This document shows, piece after piece, positions 54,160 through 64,000 of a stretch of DNA of 64,000 nucleotides. Positions within the stretch are counted from its first letter, which is position 1, and each line of letters starts with the position of its first letter. The DNA lies in assembly GCA_030035585.1 (NCBI GenBank), contig CM057476.1, forward strand, positions 18,522,501-18,586,500, given 5' to 3'. Made by a program: the position numbers and the translations under genes. The notes under the pieces were generated by a model. It saw nothing but the letters and a program-made list of their open reading frames with translations, was not told where the DNA came from and did no database searches. This DNA comes from Dugong dugon. Taxonomy: Eukaryota > Chordata > Mammalia > Sirenia > Dugongidae.

Positions 54160-54347
54160 GGATCCCTGGTGGCGCAATGGTTAAGTGCTTGACTGCTAAC
54201 CAAAAGATCAGTGGTTTAAACCTATCCAGCTGCTGGTGACCTGCTCCAGTAAAGATTTTAGCCTAAGAAACTATGAGGCAGTTCTACTCTGTCATATAGG
54301 GTCACCATGAGTCGGAATCGACTTGACAGCACCCAACAACAAATATA
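54160..54347 (+). repeat. AfroSINE
   Basis: GATCCCTGGTGGCGCAATGG to GAATCGACTTGACAGCACCC; better preserved than its left neighbour. Confidence 0.9.
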
Positions 54348-54374
54348 TAAACAATATAATATAAATCAGCCATC

Positions 54375-54560
54375 ATGTATCAGTTTTCATAGGAACCTGC
54401 TGTCATACAGCTCTAGATATACAGTAGCTTTCATTACCACCCCCATTTCACAGATGAGAAGATTGAAGCTCAGAGACATTAAGTAACTTGCCCAGGGTCA
54501 TACAGTTTTAAACAGCCAAGCTGGGATATGAACCCCATGTCTGTCAAAGTTCAAAATCTG
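54375..54560 (-). repeat. MIR
   Basis: CATTTCACAGATGAGAAGATTG, AACTTGCCCAGGGTCATAC. Confidence 0.8.
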
Positions 54561-54617
54561 AGCCTCTTCCAAAGCCTCTTTTTGGTTTTTGTTAAATTCA
54601 CATGAAAATAAAAACAG

Positions 54618-54830
54618 GTAGCATTTACTGAGCACTTACAATATGCCAGTGTGTTCTAAGCACTTCATATGTATTGAGTTATTTACTTATCACTCTATGT
54701 GGTAGGTACTAATATTATTCCCATTTTAAAGATGAGGAAACTGAGCACCAAGAGGCTACGTAATAGCCCAAGGTTTCATAGCCCAAGGTAAGTGACAGAG
54801 CTTCTGCTCACCGTACTGCCTCTCCCTGTA
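54618..54830 (-). repeat. MIR, near full length
   Basis: GAGCACTTACAATATGCCAG, CATTTTAAAGATGAGGAAAC. Confidence 0.85.
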
Positions 54831-54984
54831 CCATGCTGGAGCCCTTGGTGATAGTTCTTGGGGGACATCCTTACCCTGGGCATATTTTCTTAACCTTTCA
54901 TAGTCCAGAGGGGCTTTCCTTTGTGGGTACATTACCTCACTTGGTTTCCACTACACTTTGTGGGCTTCAACAAAGAACATGATT

Positions 54985-55115
54985 CTATGCCCAGTTGCCA
55001 AATGTGGAAACTGAGGCATGAAGAGGTGAAGATGCTGGCCCAAGGCCACACAGCTGGTCAGTGGTGGTGCTGGAGTTCAAATCCAGATCTGTCTGGCCTG
55101 AACGCTTGGCTCTCT
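54985..55115 (-). repeat. MIR
   Basis: GTGGAAACTGAGGCATGAAG, GGCCACACAGCTGGTCAG. Confidence 0.8.
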
Positions 55116-55589
55116 ACGACTCTCCTGGCATCTGCTGACGTCTGCCCATCTTACCAGTATGCTAGGGAAGAAGCCGCAACCACTGCAATTCATGAGATAA
55201 ACATGAATGGACATTTTGGGAAGCCTGGCCAGAAGGTTTGAGAGAACAAACCGCCCAATCAGGGCAGAAGGAAAACCTTGCTTGCCTTTGTATTCCCTGC
55301 CACATATCACACACCCGCAGTGATTCTACTCACGGAAAACCCCTTCTCTCACCATGCAGGGAGGTGGGATTAACGGAAAGGGACTCGCCCTGGGGAGTAC
55401 GTTCCCCTACCCCAGCCCCAGCCCGTCTCCTGGCTGGGGAGCCATTTAGAGGACCTTTCCTTCCCACCGTCAAGAATTTTCTAGAATTCTGCATCTTAAG
55501 AACTCAACATTCATAGGGAGGTGAAGGAGAAGGTGAGAGGTGGCAGAACAGATTGGGGGTCTTGAATTTGTATTCCAGCTCCCCCGCCC
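55116..55589. other. No feature recognised
   Basis: Intronic; nothing supported. Confidence 0.5.
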
Positions 55590-55760
55590 CAACCATCTGA
55601 GTGGTCCAGACAAGTGGCTTCGCCTTCTCAAGCCTCAGTTCTGTCATCTGTAAAGTAGGAGCAATGATCCCTCCCTCCAGGGCTGCTCCTGCGAGTTCAG
55701 TGAGACAACAGTCATGAAAGCTCCTAACGCAACACCTGGCACTGAGAAGGTTCTTAGGGG
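55590..55760 (+). repeat. MIR
   Basis: CAAGCCTCAGTTCTGTCATC and CAACACCTGGCACTGAG. Confidence 0.7.
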
Positions 55761-55859
55761 TATTCGGAAATGCTTGGTGAATCTATCTGGAGAAGGGAGT
55801 TAATCTTGTAGGCACAGCTCGGCTGGAAGCATTGAGGGGGAAATCATAATGGGGCTGTG

Positions 55860-56512
55860 GCTTCCCTCTCCACTTTCTCCACCCATCGAGTCTCATCTCA
55901 GCCCAGTTACTCCATTTGGTATGTTGAAGAAGCCAGGGTTTGTCACAAGCCTTCACCTTAGTATGTGCTTCCCATCACACTTTGGGCAAATTCCAGACTT
56001 CCTACCATGGCCTACTTCTTCAACCCCATCTTATAATAATAACCCTGTCCCTCCTTCTTGCAGTTTGTTGAACACACCAAGCCCATTCCCACCTCAGGAT
56101 CATTGTCTATTCAGTCTTTTCCATCTGGGGTGCTCTTCCCCCAGGTCTTTGCATGGCTACTTTCCTCCCTTCCTTTGGGTCTCAATTCAAACCTCGCCTT
56201 CCCATAGAGGCCTTCCTGAACTGTCCTAACTGCAGTACCCCCACTTCCTACTTGATCACAACCCCATTCCCCAGTTTTATTTTCATCCAAGCAGTTATCC
56301 CCATCTGAGAGCACCTTGTTTACATGTTTGCTTCCGTGTTGATGATCTGCCTCCCCCACTAGACTGTCAGCCCCATGAGTGAGGGCAGGGATGTTGCCTG
56401 TCCCGTTCACCTCTGTTCCCTCAGCGCCTGGGACAGCACCTGGGACAAAGATGGCGCTTAATACCTACTTATTGAGTGGGTGAACTACTGGATGAATAAT
56501 GAATGAATGATC
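55860..56512 (+). repeat. L2, long 3' part
   Basis: The clearest L2 in the window: GGTCTTTGCATGGCTACTTTC, AGAGGCCTTCCTGAACTGTC, GAGGGCAGGGATGTTGCCTG, ending in GAATGAATG units. Confidence 0.9.
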
Positions 56513-56514
56513 AT

Positions 56515-56700
56515 CCCTGTGCTTGGAGTGCCTCCCCCTGGTCAGTCCACTCTTCTCCAGGTCAGCTTAGCTCACCTCCAGGAATTGTCCCTGACCCCCT
56601 CCAACCTTGATCAAATGCTTCTCCCCTGTGCTCCCTACCATGGTCCTTATATCAATGGTAATGGCCTGTGCTGGTCCGGGTCCCCTGATAGAATATGAAT
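56515..56700 (+). repeat. L2 fragment, second copy
   Basis: GGTCAGTCCACTCTTCTCCAG and TCCCTGACCCCCTCCAACC. Confidence 0.5.
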
Positions 56701-56749
56701 TCCCTTGATCCATACAACAACACACCCACCTCATTTTTTGCTATCAATA

Positions 56750-56905
56750 ATTATTGCCATTTCTAGAGCACCTACTTCAAGCCAGCCACTGTTCTAGTTG
56801 CTTCATATGTCATATGAATGAGATGATATATGTAAAATGTTTGTCACATCTTCTGGCACTTAATAATAGGTCACTTAATATTTGCTCTTATTATTAGTTA
56901 TTATT
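56750..56905. repeat. MIR fragment
   Basis: AGCCAGCCACTGTTCTAGTTG and CTGGCACTTAATAATAGG. Confidence 0.5.
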
Positions 56906-57103
56906 GTTGTGTGTTGTCAAGTTGATTCCGACTCATAGTGACCCTGTAGGACAGAGTAGAACTGCCCCAGAGGTTTTCCAAGGCTGTAATCTTTACAGAA
57001 GCAGACTGCCACATCTTCCTCCCGTGGAGCAGCTGGTGGGTTCAAACCGCCGACCTTTTGGTTAGCAGCTGAGCACTTAACTACTGTGCCACTAGGGCTT
57101 CTT
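56906..57103 (-). repeat. AfroSINE
   Basis: CAAGTTGATTCCGACTCATAG to CACTGTGCCACTAGGG-type head; AT-rich flanks. Confidence 0.92.
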
Positions 57104-57126
57104 GTTATTAATAGTAATAACAATTT

Positions 57127-57331
57127 TAAAACCAGTTGCTGGTGAGTTGACTCTGACTTATGATGACCCATGTGTGTCAGAGTAGAACTGTGCTCCGCAG
57201 GGTTTTCAATGGTTTATTTTTTGGAAGTCGGTCACCAGGCCTTTTACAAGGTGCCTCTGGGTGGACTCAACCTCCAGTCTTTCTGTTAGCAGCCGAGCAT
57301 GTAAATTGTTTGCACCACCCAGCGACTCCTA
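57127..57331 (-). repeat. AfroSINE
   Basis: CCAGTTGCTGGTGAGTTGAC to GTTTGCACCACCCAGCGAC; a different subfamily from its left neighbour. Confidence 0.9.
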
Positions 57332-57339
57332 GTAATAAT

Positions 57340-57560
57340 AATAGCTGATATTTATTGAGTGAGTATTATTTACTAGACCATGCTATAAGGGCTTCATTAC
57401 CTCATATAATTATGGCACAACTCAGTAAGTTAGGGACTATTGTTAACCCACTTCCCAGATGGTAAAACTGAGGCTCAGTGAGAAGTCACTTGCCCCAGTT
57501 TACACAGATAGCAAGTAGAGGAACTGAGGCTTAAAACCAGGTCTGTTTAATTCCATCCAA
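57340..57560 (-). repeat. MIR, near full length
   Basis: TAAAACTGAGGCTCAGTGAG, CCCCAGTTTACACAGATAGC. Confidence 0.85.
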
Positions 57561-57984
57561 AGCTTGTGAGCTTTCTTCTTTACCATGCTACTCCCCATCG
57601 TGGGAAATCTTATATATTTTCTAACACGTGAAGGGAGAAGGAAGAGAAAATAAGAAAGAAGCCCTGAGCCCAGGGCTTTCAGCAGGCTGCCTTTGGAATC
57701 AGGTGGCGTTATTAAGAAAACACAAACCCAGCCTATCCTTGATTAACTTATTCAGAGTTCATCGAGGAAAGACAACATATTCGATTAGTGCTAATAAAGA
57801 CGAGATGCAGCACTGATCTGATGCTCAACACATTTGGTTTTTCTCTGAAGCCAGCGAGGGCTCTACTTGATGCTGTGATGTGGGACTTGGGCTGTAAAGG
57901 ATTCTGGATGCATCACGGGCCAGGAAGGGGAGGAGAGGAAGCTGCACCCAGGCTGAGCTGGGAGTAGGCAAGAAGCTTGGCCCA
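57561..57984. other. No feature recognised
   Basis: Nothing supported. Confidence 0.5.
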
Positions 57985-58066
57985 AGCACCTGCAATGTTG
58001 CAGTCACCTTGCCAGGTCCTTTGCTTCACGACAACCCAGTGAGAGCCTGTGCTGTGGGCAGCCAAA

Positions 58067-58210
58067 ACCAAAAACCATTCTGACTCATAGCGACCCTATA
58101 GGACAGAGTAGAACTGCCTCATAGTTTCCAAGGAGCACCTGGTGGATTCGAGCTGCCGACCTTTGGGTTAGCAGCTGTAGCTCTTAACCATTGTGCCACC
58201 AAGGTTTCCT
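58067..58210 (-). repeat. AfroSINE, internally deleted
   Basis: Exact duplication GGGCAGCCAAA at 58056-58066 and 58211-58221; only 144 bases, with the segment between CATAGTTTCCAAGG and AGCACCTGGTGG shortened. Confidence 0.92.
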
Positions 58211-58221
58211 GGGCAGCCAAA

Positions 58222-58320
58222 TCAGGGTTCAAATCCCAGTTCTGCAACTTCCTGGCTGTGCAGCCCAGGGCAGGTCACTCTACCTCTCTGAGCCCATGGG
58301 GATAAAAAGTCCTTAACCTC
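58222..58320 (+). repeat. MIR core
   Basis: AGGGTTCAAATCCCAGTTCTG, CTACCTCTCTGAGCCCATGG. Confidence 0.75.
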
Positions 58321-58399
58321 AGATGTCTATAGTGATGTGAGATGGCATAAGATAAATCAGTCGTGTACTCTCTAAATACCAAGCCTGTTCTGTTACATC

Positions 58400-58770
58400 A
58401 CATAATCTTCATAGCATTCCAGTGAGGTAGATACTGCTGTTAACTCCATCTTGTTGTTAGGTGCCACCAAGGCCTCATAGTGACCCCATGTGCCAGAGTA
58501 GAACTGCCCCAAGGGTTTTCTTGGCTGTAATCTTTACAGAAGCAAATCGCCAGGTCTTTCTCCTGTGGAGCCTCTACGTGGGTTTGAACAGCCAACCTTT
58601 TGGTTAGCAATCGAGCGCTTAACTATTTGCACCACCAGGGATCCTGAACTTCATCTTACAGGGGAGGAAACCGAGGCACAGAGAGCTTAAGTCACTTGCT
58701 CAAGGTTATCCAGCTGCAGGGAGCGTGGTTTGAGTCTCACACCTGAGCTTTAACGACGATATTATCCCTC
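58400..58770 (-). repeat. MIR, split by an AfroSINE
   Basis: CAGTGAGGTAGATACTGCTG on the left; AGGGGAGGAAACCGAGGCAC on the right. Confidence 0.8.
58453..58646 (-). repeat. AfroSINE
   Basis: Duplication AACTCCATCTT / AACTTCATCTT at 58442-58452 and 58647-58657. Head end TTGCACCACCAGGGATCC. Confidence 0.92.
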
Positions 58771-58794
58771 TTCTCAGTACACAGAAGTGTGGCA

Positions 58795-58930
58795 TGCAGT
58801 AAGCACTTAACACTTGCCAGCAATTGTTATCAACTCCTAATTTTGCAGGAGAAAACAGAGAGGGGACGTGTTTGCCCAAGGTCATACAGCTAGTCCGAGG
58901 CAGAGCCCGGAGCCAAACCCAGTTTGATTT
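58795..58930 (-). repeat. MIR
   Basis: TTTGCCCAAGGTCATACAGC. Confidence 0.7.
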
Positions 58931-59099
58931 CAGAGCTTGTGCTGTTTCTGTTTCCCCTGGATTACAGGGTGAGTTGGCATGTGGGCCGGCATGATGGAGG
59001 ACCTGGGGAGACTTAGTCTGCAGTTTGGAAGGGACAGCAGGGGCATCTCCCTCCCCAGCTCCTCCAGCAGAAGGTGCAGTAGCTGTTGGTGGTTGAGCT

Positions 59100-59215
59100 C
59101 TGTGTCAGGAGCTGTGCCCCCTTATTCTCCTTTCAGGCTCACACTGGGTAGGAATTATTGAGCCCCATTTCACAGATGAGGAAACGGAGGCTCAGAGAAG
59201 TTAAATGCAGGGCTT
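59100..59215 (-). repeat. MIR
   Basis: CATTTCACAGATGAGGAAACGG. Confidence 0.75.
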
Positions 59216-59689
59216 TGAGCCAATTCTTCGTGGTTCATTCATGGCCCACAAAGTGAAAATGGGACGGACCTGAATTTGCAAAATGTTAGGGCCTGGAATG
59301 ATAACTGAATGGGGAAAATTATGGGTTGACGCTGTTTTAGAAACTTAATCTCCCTCTTTAGAAAATGAGGAAAGTATATGTGTTGCGTAGTAACCAAATC
59401 TGACTGGCAGAGTGGGAAACAGCAGGGCCCCGCGCTCAAAGATAGCAGCTGACCGCGCCGCTTTGAATGTGTGCCACGCTCCTCAGTCCTGGCAATAATC
59501 CAGTCTCCTGCATCAGGCTCCTGAAAGGGCTCACAGCACCTCTTTTGAGTCTCCCATTCCAGGGCTTTGACCCGTAATGTTCCCCATTCCGGTTACCGTT
59601 CCAGGCACCCACCTTGTGCAAATTCTGGTCCGTCCATCTTTTGCTTCATCAGCCATGACTGAACTGGTTCAAACTGGTTCGAAGCCCTG
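59216..59689. other. No feature recognised
   Basis: Nothing supported. Confidence 0.5.
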
Positions 59690-59800
59690 GTTAAATGACT
59701 TGACCAAGGTCACACAGTTGCTAAGAGGCAGAGCAGATTCCAACCCAGTTCTACTGATGCCAAAGCCCTTATTCTTAACCACTATGCTGTACTGTCTCAT
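59690..59800 (-). repeat. MIR
   Basis: TTGACCAAGGTCACACAGTTG, CTTATTCTTAACCACTATGC. Confidence 0.8.
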
Positions 59801-60589
59801 ACTTAAAATATGGGATCCTCAACTCCATTAATTGATTCCATGTTTATTGAGCACCTACTGTGTGCCCAGCCCTGTGCTGTGAAGTAGAGACCCAGGAAAT
59901 TATTCAAACAATGTTCTTCCTCCTGAGGAATATTCATAGTCCTTTGGGGGAAGACAGACAGGTAAAAAGATTTTATTTTCAAAGCATAACTGTTTTCCTA
60001 CTTATCAAAGTCACACATGCTCACTGTAGAAAAGTTAGGACACGTAGAAAAAGAGATGAAAATAAAAATGGATCTAGAACCCCACCATCCAACAACAGCC
60101 ACAGTTAACATTGTTGGCATATTACCTTTCTGTCTTTCTCTTTTACGTATGTATTCCGAGGCGTTTGTTTTGTATATATAGGATTGTACCCTGCTTTCCT
60201 CCATTATGGTACTTTTTCATATTATTAAAAATTCTTCTACAATGAGCCTAAATTATTTCCAATTAGAAAAAAAATAATGGAAAGTGCTTGAAAAACTATT
60301 TCAAAAATTGTTATGTTGGGGTAAACCAGGGGACTTTGGGACCCCGGTCAGTCATGGGGGTGTATCACAGCTGGCTTCCTGGGGGAGGAGGTAGTTGAGT
60401 TTAAGTCTGTAGGATCTGTGGTTCTTGACTAAAGTGAAAGATGTAGCCTTCTGTACTAGGGAAGCCTTGCTATGAAAAGGAAATCCTTTTCCCTGTACAA
60501 GGAAATGCAGATGGCACTGGAGTGGTCAGCCCGAGGGACCACCTTCCAGATGGTAAAGACATGCCCAGCAAGAAAATAACCATTTCTTG
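59801..60589. other. Ancient repeat traces, no gene
   Basis: 59990-60260 (CAAAGTCACACATGCTCACTG ... TTCTACAATGAGCC) has the look of an old dispersed repeat. The rest is unassigned. Confidence 0.4.
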
Positions 60590-60890
60590 AGTTCTAACTC
60601 CGTGCCAGACTCTGAGCACAATTATAGGCTCAATACATAGACTGTCTTACTTAAACTCAGTCTTAACATTACCCTTGGGAGGATTTTTGTGCCATTTTTC
60701 AGATGGCACCAAAACCCAAACCAAACCCATTGCCATCAAGTCAATTCTGACTCATAGCGCCCCTATAGGACAGACATGACAAAAAGAGCTTAAATAATAC
60801 TCAGAGAGCTTAATACTGCCAGCCTACCGCAGTGTCACACTCAGGATTCAAAACCAGATCTGTTTGCCTCCAAAACTGCCCTCCTTCCAG
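60590..60890 (-). repeat. MIR, split by an AfroSINE tail fragment
   Basis: CTAACTCCGTGCCAGACTCTG on the left; CAGTGTCACACTCAGGATTC on the right. Confidence 0.65.
60711..60772 (-). repeat. AfroSINE tail fragment
   Basis: About 62 bases only: CCCATTGCCATCAAGTCAATTC to CCCCTATAGGACAG. Confidence 0.85.
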
Positions 60891-61694
60891 GACACAGGGA
60901 CGCCTCCTCTTTGTCGGTCTATTCACTAACAATCCTTAAAAAGGCATACGAACTAGTTCATGCTGAGCCACGCTTTTAGCAAATTACCTTTATTGAGGAC
61001 AGCAAAATTTCATGAAAAGGAAGACTAATGGAAGTGAGAGAAAGAAAAGAGTTGAGGAAAGAAACGAAGGGAACCCCCCCCCCTCAGGAGGGCTCTTTCC
61101 AGATGCGTGCACTCCCCTGGGCTCACCCCGGGCTGGTGTCTGTGCTTGAGATAAATAGCCGGGCGGGGTGACTTTGCTAGGTCAGCGGTATTTGGATTGC
61201 TGCAGAGATGAGCTGATAGATTGTGTGAACTCGGCCATTAATCCACCCTCAAGTGGGCTGTGATTTTGTCCCTCTTTTACATACCTGACCTTCTAGTCTC
61301 CAAGAGCTTCCTCAAACACGGCAGGATTTGAAGGCAAGTCCTTGGGAAAGTGGTTTTAGTGGGTTGGCAGTAGCCACTGATGAGCTCAGTGGGAAGATGA
61401 AACTCCAGGGATGGTGGTTCCGTGGGCCACAGCCCACACTGATGGGTCAGTGGGGAAGGAGTCACCACACCTTTCCTAGGACAGAGAGGAAACCAGCTCC
61501 ATAGCCATGTCCTCACCCACACAGCCCACAGGGGGTAACATGCTCATGTTTCGCCAGAGCATCAGAGAAGGACCATGTATCTTTTTCTCCCTCTTGTTGA
61601 CAGATAAGGAAACAGAGGGTCATTTGTTCATTCAACAAGTCTTTGAGCACTTGGTGTGTGGGACATCTCAGTCTAAGTCCTGGTGAGAAGGTTG
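60891..61694. other. No clear gene
   Basis: A C run near 61074-61083 and a weak MIR trace near 61600; otherwise unique. Confidence 0.45.
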
Positions 61695-62515
61695 GAGGGG
61701 TTGTTGAATTCACGGCAACCTTACGTATAACAGAATGAAAGGTTGCCAGGTCCCGCATCATCTTCATGAACGCTGGTATAGTTCAGTCCATTGTTGCAGA
61801 TGTTGCGTCAATCCCTCTCATTGAGGGTTTCCCTTGCTCTCACTCTTGACTCTACCAAACATGATGCTCTTTACTAGAGATGATGTTTCCAAAGTAAGTC
61901 TCACTGTCTTCACTTGTAAGAAGCATTCTGGTTGTATTTCTTCTAAGGCTGATTTGTTCGTTCTTCTGGCAGTCCATGGTATGTTCAGCATTCTTTGCCA
62001 ATACCACAATTAGAAGGCATCAGTTCTTCTGTCTTCCTTTTTCATTGTCCAGCTTTTTGCAGGCATAAGGAGATTGAAGAGACTATGACTTGGGTGAGAT
62101 GCACCTTAGTAATCAAAGTGACATCTTTGCTTTTTAAAACTTTGAAGAGATTTTCTGCCACACATTTGTCCAGTGCAATATGTCATTTGATCTCTTTACT
62201 GCAGCCACCATGGATGTTGATTGTTTGATCCACGTAGAATGAAATCATTGACAGCTTCAATTTCTTGTTCATTTATCGTAATGTTGTTTATCAGCCCATT
62301 TGTGAGGATTTTCTTTTTTTCTTTTTTTTTTTTTTTTCACGTTCAAGTGTAAGCCACACTGAAGCCTGTAGTTTTGGACCTTCCTCAATAAGTGCTTCAA
62401 GTCATCTTCATTTTCAGCAAGCAACGCTGCGTCGTCTGCATATTGTAGGTAGTTAATGAGTCTTCCTCCAATCCTAAAGCCACGTCCGTCCTCATACATT
62501 CTAGCTTCAAGGTGG
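61695..62515 (-). pseudogene. RTE LINE, RT palm to 3' tail, with YADD box
   Basis: Antisense, about 820 bases. Translation at 62269-62499 shows YLQYADDAALLAENEDDL, the reverse-transcriptase catalytic motif and its following segment, then GLHLNVK at a T-rich expansion (62313-62338). Downstream parts are frameshifted. This is the longest RTE piece here; it is dead and 5'-truncated. Confidence 0.92.
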
Positions 62516-62654
62516 TCAGCATTTAAGAGCCCAGGCTTTGGGGCAGGTGGTAGTCAAACCCCACCTCTTCTACCAAGGAACCCTCCCTCTTGCATCCTCC
62601 CCCTGGCCTGGCCAAGGGTGGAGATGTCCTCCACCAAGCAGGGACTCAATGTGG

Positions 62655-62765
62655 TGTATGGAAAGGGGCAGCTTTGGAGCAGACAGGCCTGGACTTGAAT
62701 TTGGTCTGAGACCCTCACAGCCAGGTGGACTCAGGCAAGTTACTTAGCCTCTCTGAGTATCAGTG
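62655..62765 (+). repeat. MIR core
   Basis: CAGACAGGCCTGGACTTGAAT, CAAGTTACTTAGCCTCTCTG. Confidence 0.75.
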
Positions 62766-63230
62766 TATTAGTCAGTGATCCTTCAGTGCAAAAGACAAAA
62801 ACCCAACTTGAAGCAGCTTAAGCTAAAGAGGAAAATGTGTTAGGTTTTGTCATCAAACTGCAGAATGGTCTGTACTGGACTAGGTTTTAAAATGAATGGT
62901 TTGGGATCTTTTCTCTCTAACACTCATTTCTGCTTGTTTCTGCCTTAGATTGTTTCTTCTGCCACATAGGCTGACTTTGGTGCCAGTTGTGGCTGTTGAT
63001 AGTTCTAGGCGTAAAGAATGCCAACATCATAGCTCAGCAAAACAGATTTCTCTCCCTAAGCTTCAGTCTGTGCAAATCCAAGGAATGGGTCATGTGCCCT
63101 TCCCTGGATCGATCACTGTGGCTGGTGGGGCAGATAATATGATTGGCTCCACCAAGGTCTGTGTCTCCCATGTGGTTAGGCAGTAAGCTCTGTTATCAGA
63201 AAAATAGGAAGGGGGGTGCTTTTAAGATAC
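62763..63230. repeat. Ancient DNA-transposon-like repeat, same family as 22005
   Basis: ATCGATCACTGTGGCTGGTGG and ATGATTGGCTCCACC line up with the 22 kb copy. Decayed. Confidence 0.4.
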
Positions 63231-63674
63231 AAACAGTACCCATTACAGTCCACCCCTTCACCTGGCTGTTACATCTGTCTGCCTTGGAAGTGAATCTTAG
63301 TTTTGGCATATGGTAACTATTCAGGTTAATTCGCATGTTAGTTCACAGTGAACATGCATATGTGCACACACATACACTCATTCCCGTGCATTTTATTCTA
63401 AAAATCTTCTCAATCTAACATAATCTCCTGTCCCACATGTAGCCAAAATGCACCTTCCCTCACCCCAAGGTGAAACCACCCAAAGTCATACTACATCCAA
63501 CTCCAAGCCTAACACGTCTAGGGCCTTGGTGTTCCTCCCCCAGCAGGTCTCAGTGTGGCTCTGAGGCTCTGTGGCTCTATGATCCTGAGGCCTCTGGCCA
63601 AAAGGAAGTGAAACCTTCCCAAGAAACCGTGTGCACAATGGTGGAAGGGTAGGTCTGGGCTTCCATTTTAAGTG
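63231..63674. other. No feature recognised
   Basis: Nothing supported. Confidence 0.5.
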
Positions 63675-63715
63675 AGGTCCAAGATGTAGGAACTTGGGCA
63701 GATTACTTAGCTTCT

Positions 63716-63920
63716 AGTCCCTGGGTGGTGCAAATGGTTAACACACTTGGCTGCTAACTGAAAGGTTAGAGGTTTGAATCCACCCAGAAGGGCCTCAGAA
63801 GAAAGGCCTGGAGATCCACTTCCAGAAGCTCAGTCATTGAAAACCCTGTGGAGCGCAGTTCTACTCTGAGACACATGGGGTCGCCATGAGTCAGAATTGA
63901 CTTGATGGACACTGTTTTTT
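63716..63920 (+). repeat. AfroSINE, inserted in a MIR core
   Basis: AGTCCCTGGGTGGTGCAAATG to CAGAATTGACTTGATGG plus a T run. The preceding TTGGGCAGATTACTTAGC (63690 region) is MIR core. Confidence 0.92.
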
Positions 63921-64000
63921 TTTTTTTAATTCCATTTAGAAAAGAAGAAAAATAGAATTAACCTGAGTAGTTACCAGCCAGAACATATACCATAATGCCA

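Larger units (their letters stand above)
53333..64000 (+). other. WSCD2: WSCD2 intron following the first coding exon
   Basis: It begins at the donor and shows no continuation of the WSC domain in any frame up to the window edge. It is filled with an LTR, AfroSINEs, MIRs, L2 and an RTE fragment. The next coding exon must lie further right. Confidence 0.8.

Overview
This is mammalian nuclear DNA from an afrotherian, most likely an elephant or another paenungulate. The evidence is at least 29 copies of the tRNA-Asn-like AfroSINE with an RTE-type tail, several RTE LINE fragments, a tRNA-Gly-derived SINE that shares the same tail, and lineage-type L1 3' ends, all lying over an old layer of MIR, L2, MER5A-like and ERVL/MaLR-like elements. 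Nothing bacterial, phage or plasmid-like is present. Repeat family names are given from memory of consensus sequences and were not checked against a library.

The only protein-coding sequence I can support is the first coding exon of WSCD2 (sialate:O-sulfotransferase 2) at 52954-53332 on the + strand. It encodes the cytoplasmic tail, the membrane anchor and part of the luminal stem (126 codons plus one base) and ends at a consensus splice donor. An upstream leader rich in short uORFs (about 52342-52953) probably belongs to the same exon. The WSC and sulfotransferase domains must lie beyond the right edge. By analogy with the human gene, where a long first intron precedes this exon, most of 1-52341 is probably WSCD2 intron 1, but the sequence alone cannot exclude upstream intergenic DNA. 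From 53333 to the end is the next intron.

Layout: 1-8.4 kb has L1/RTE pieces, AfroSINEs, tRNA-Gly SINEs and MER5A. 8.4-10.8 kb is a nested L1-in-L1 block with clear target duplications. 11.07-12.13 kb is an antisense LTR carrying a dimeric hAT-like MITE and a rearranged AfroSINE. 12-31 kb is mainly MIR/L2 with AfroSINEs, two complete-looking solo LTRs (19.87 and 22.67 kb), RTE fragments, and GAT- and TG-rich simple repeats. 31-49 kb has L1 3' ends, MIRs, a pyrimidine tract, a run of three adjacent AfroSINEs and a Tigger-like element. 49.7-51.4 kb holds a local segmental duplication. 52.3-53.3 kb is the WSCD2 exon. 53.4-64 kb is intronic and repeat-dense, ending in an RTE fragment that still shows the reverse-transcriptase YADD box.

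No new biosynthetic, defence or regulatory system is evident. The observations most worth a second look are the dimeric hAT MITE, SINE families that share a body but differ in head, AfroSINEs with tail pieces inserted inside them, the uORF-rich WSCD2 leader, and an LTR lying 43 nt from a splice donor.
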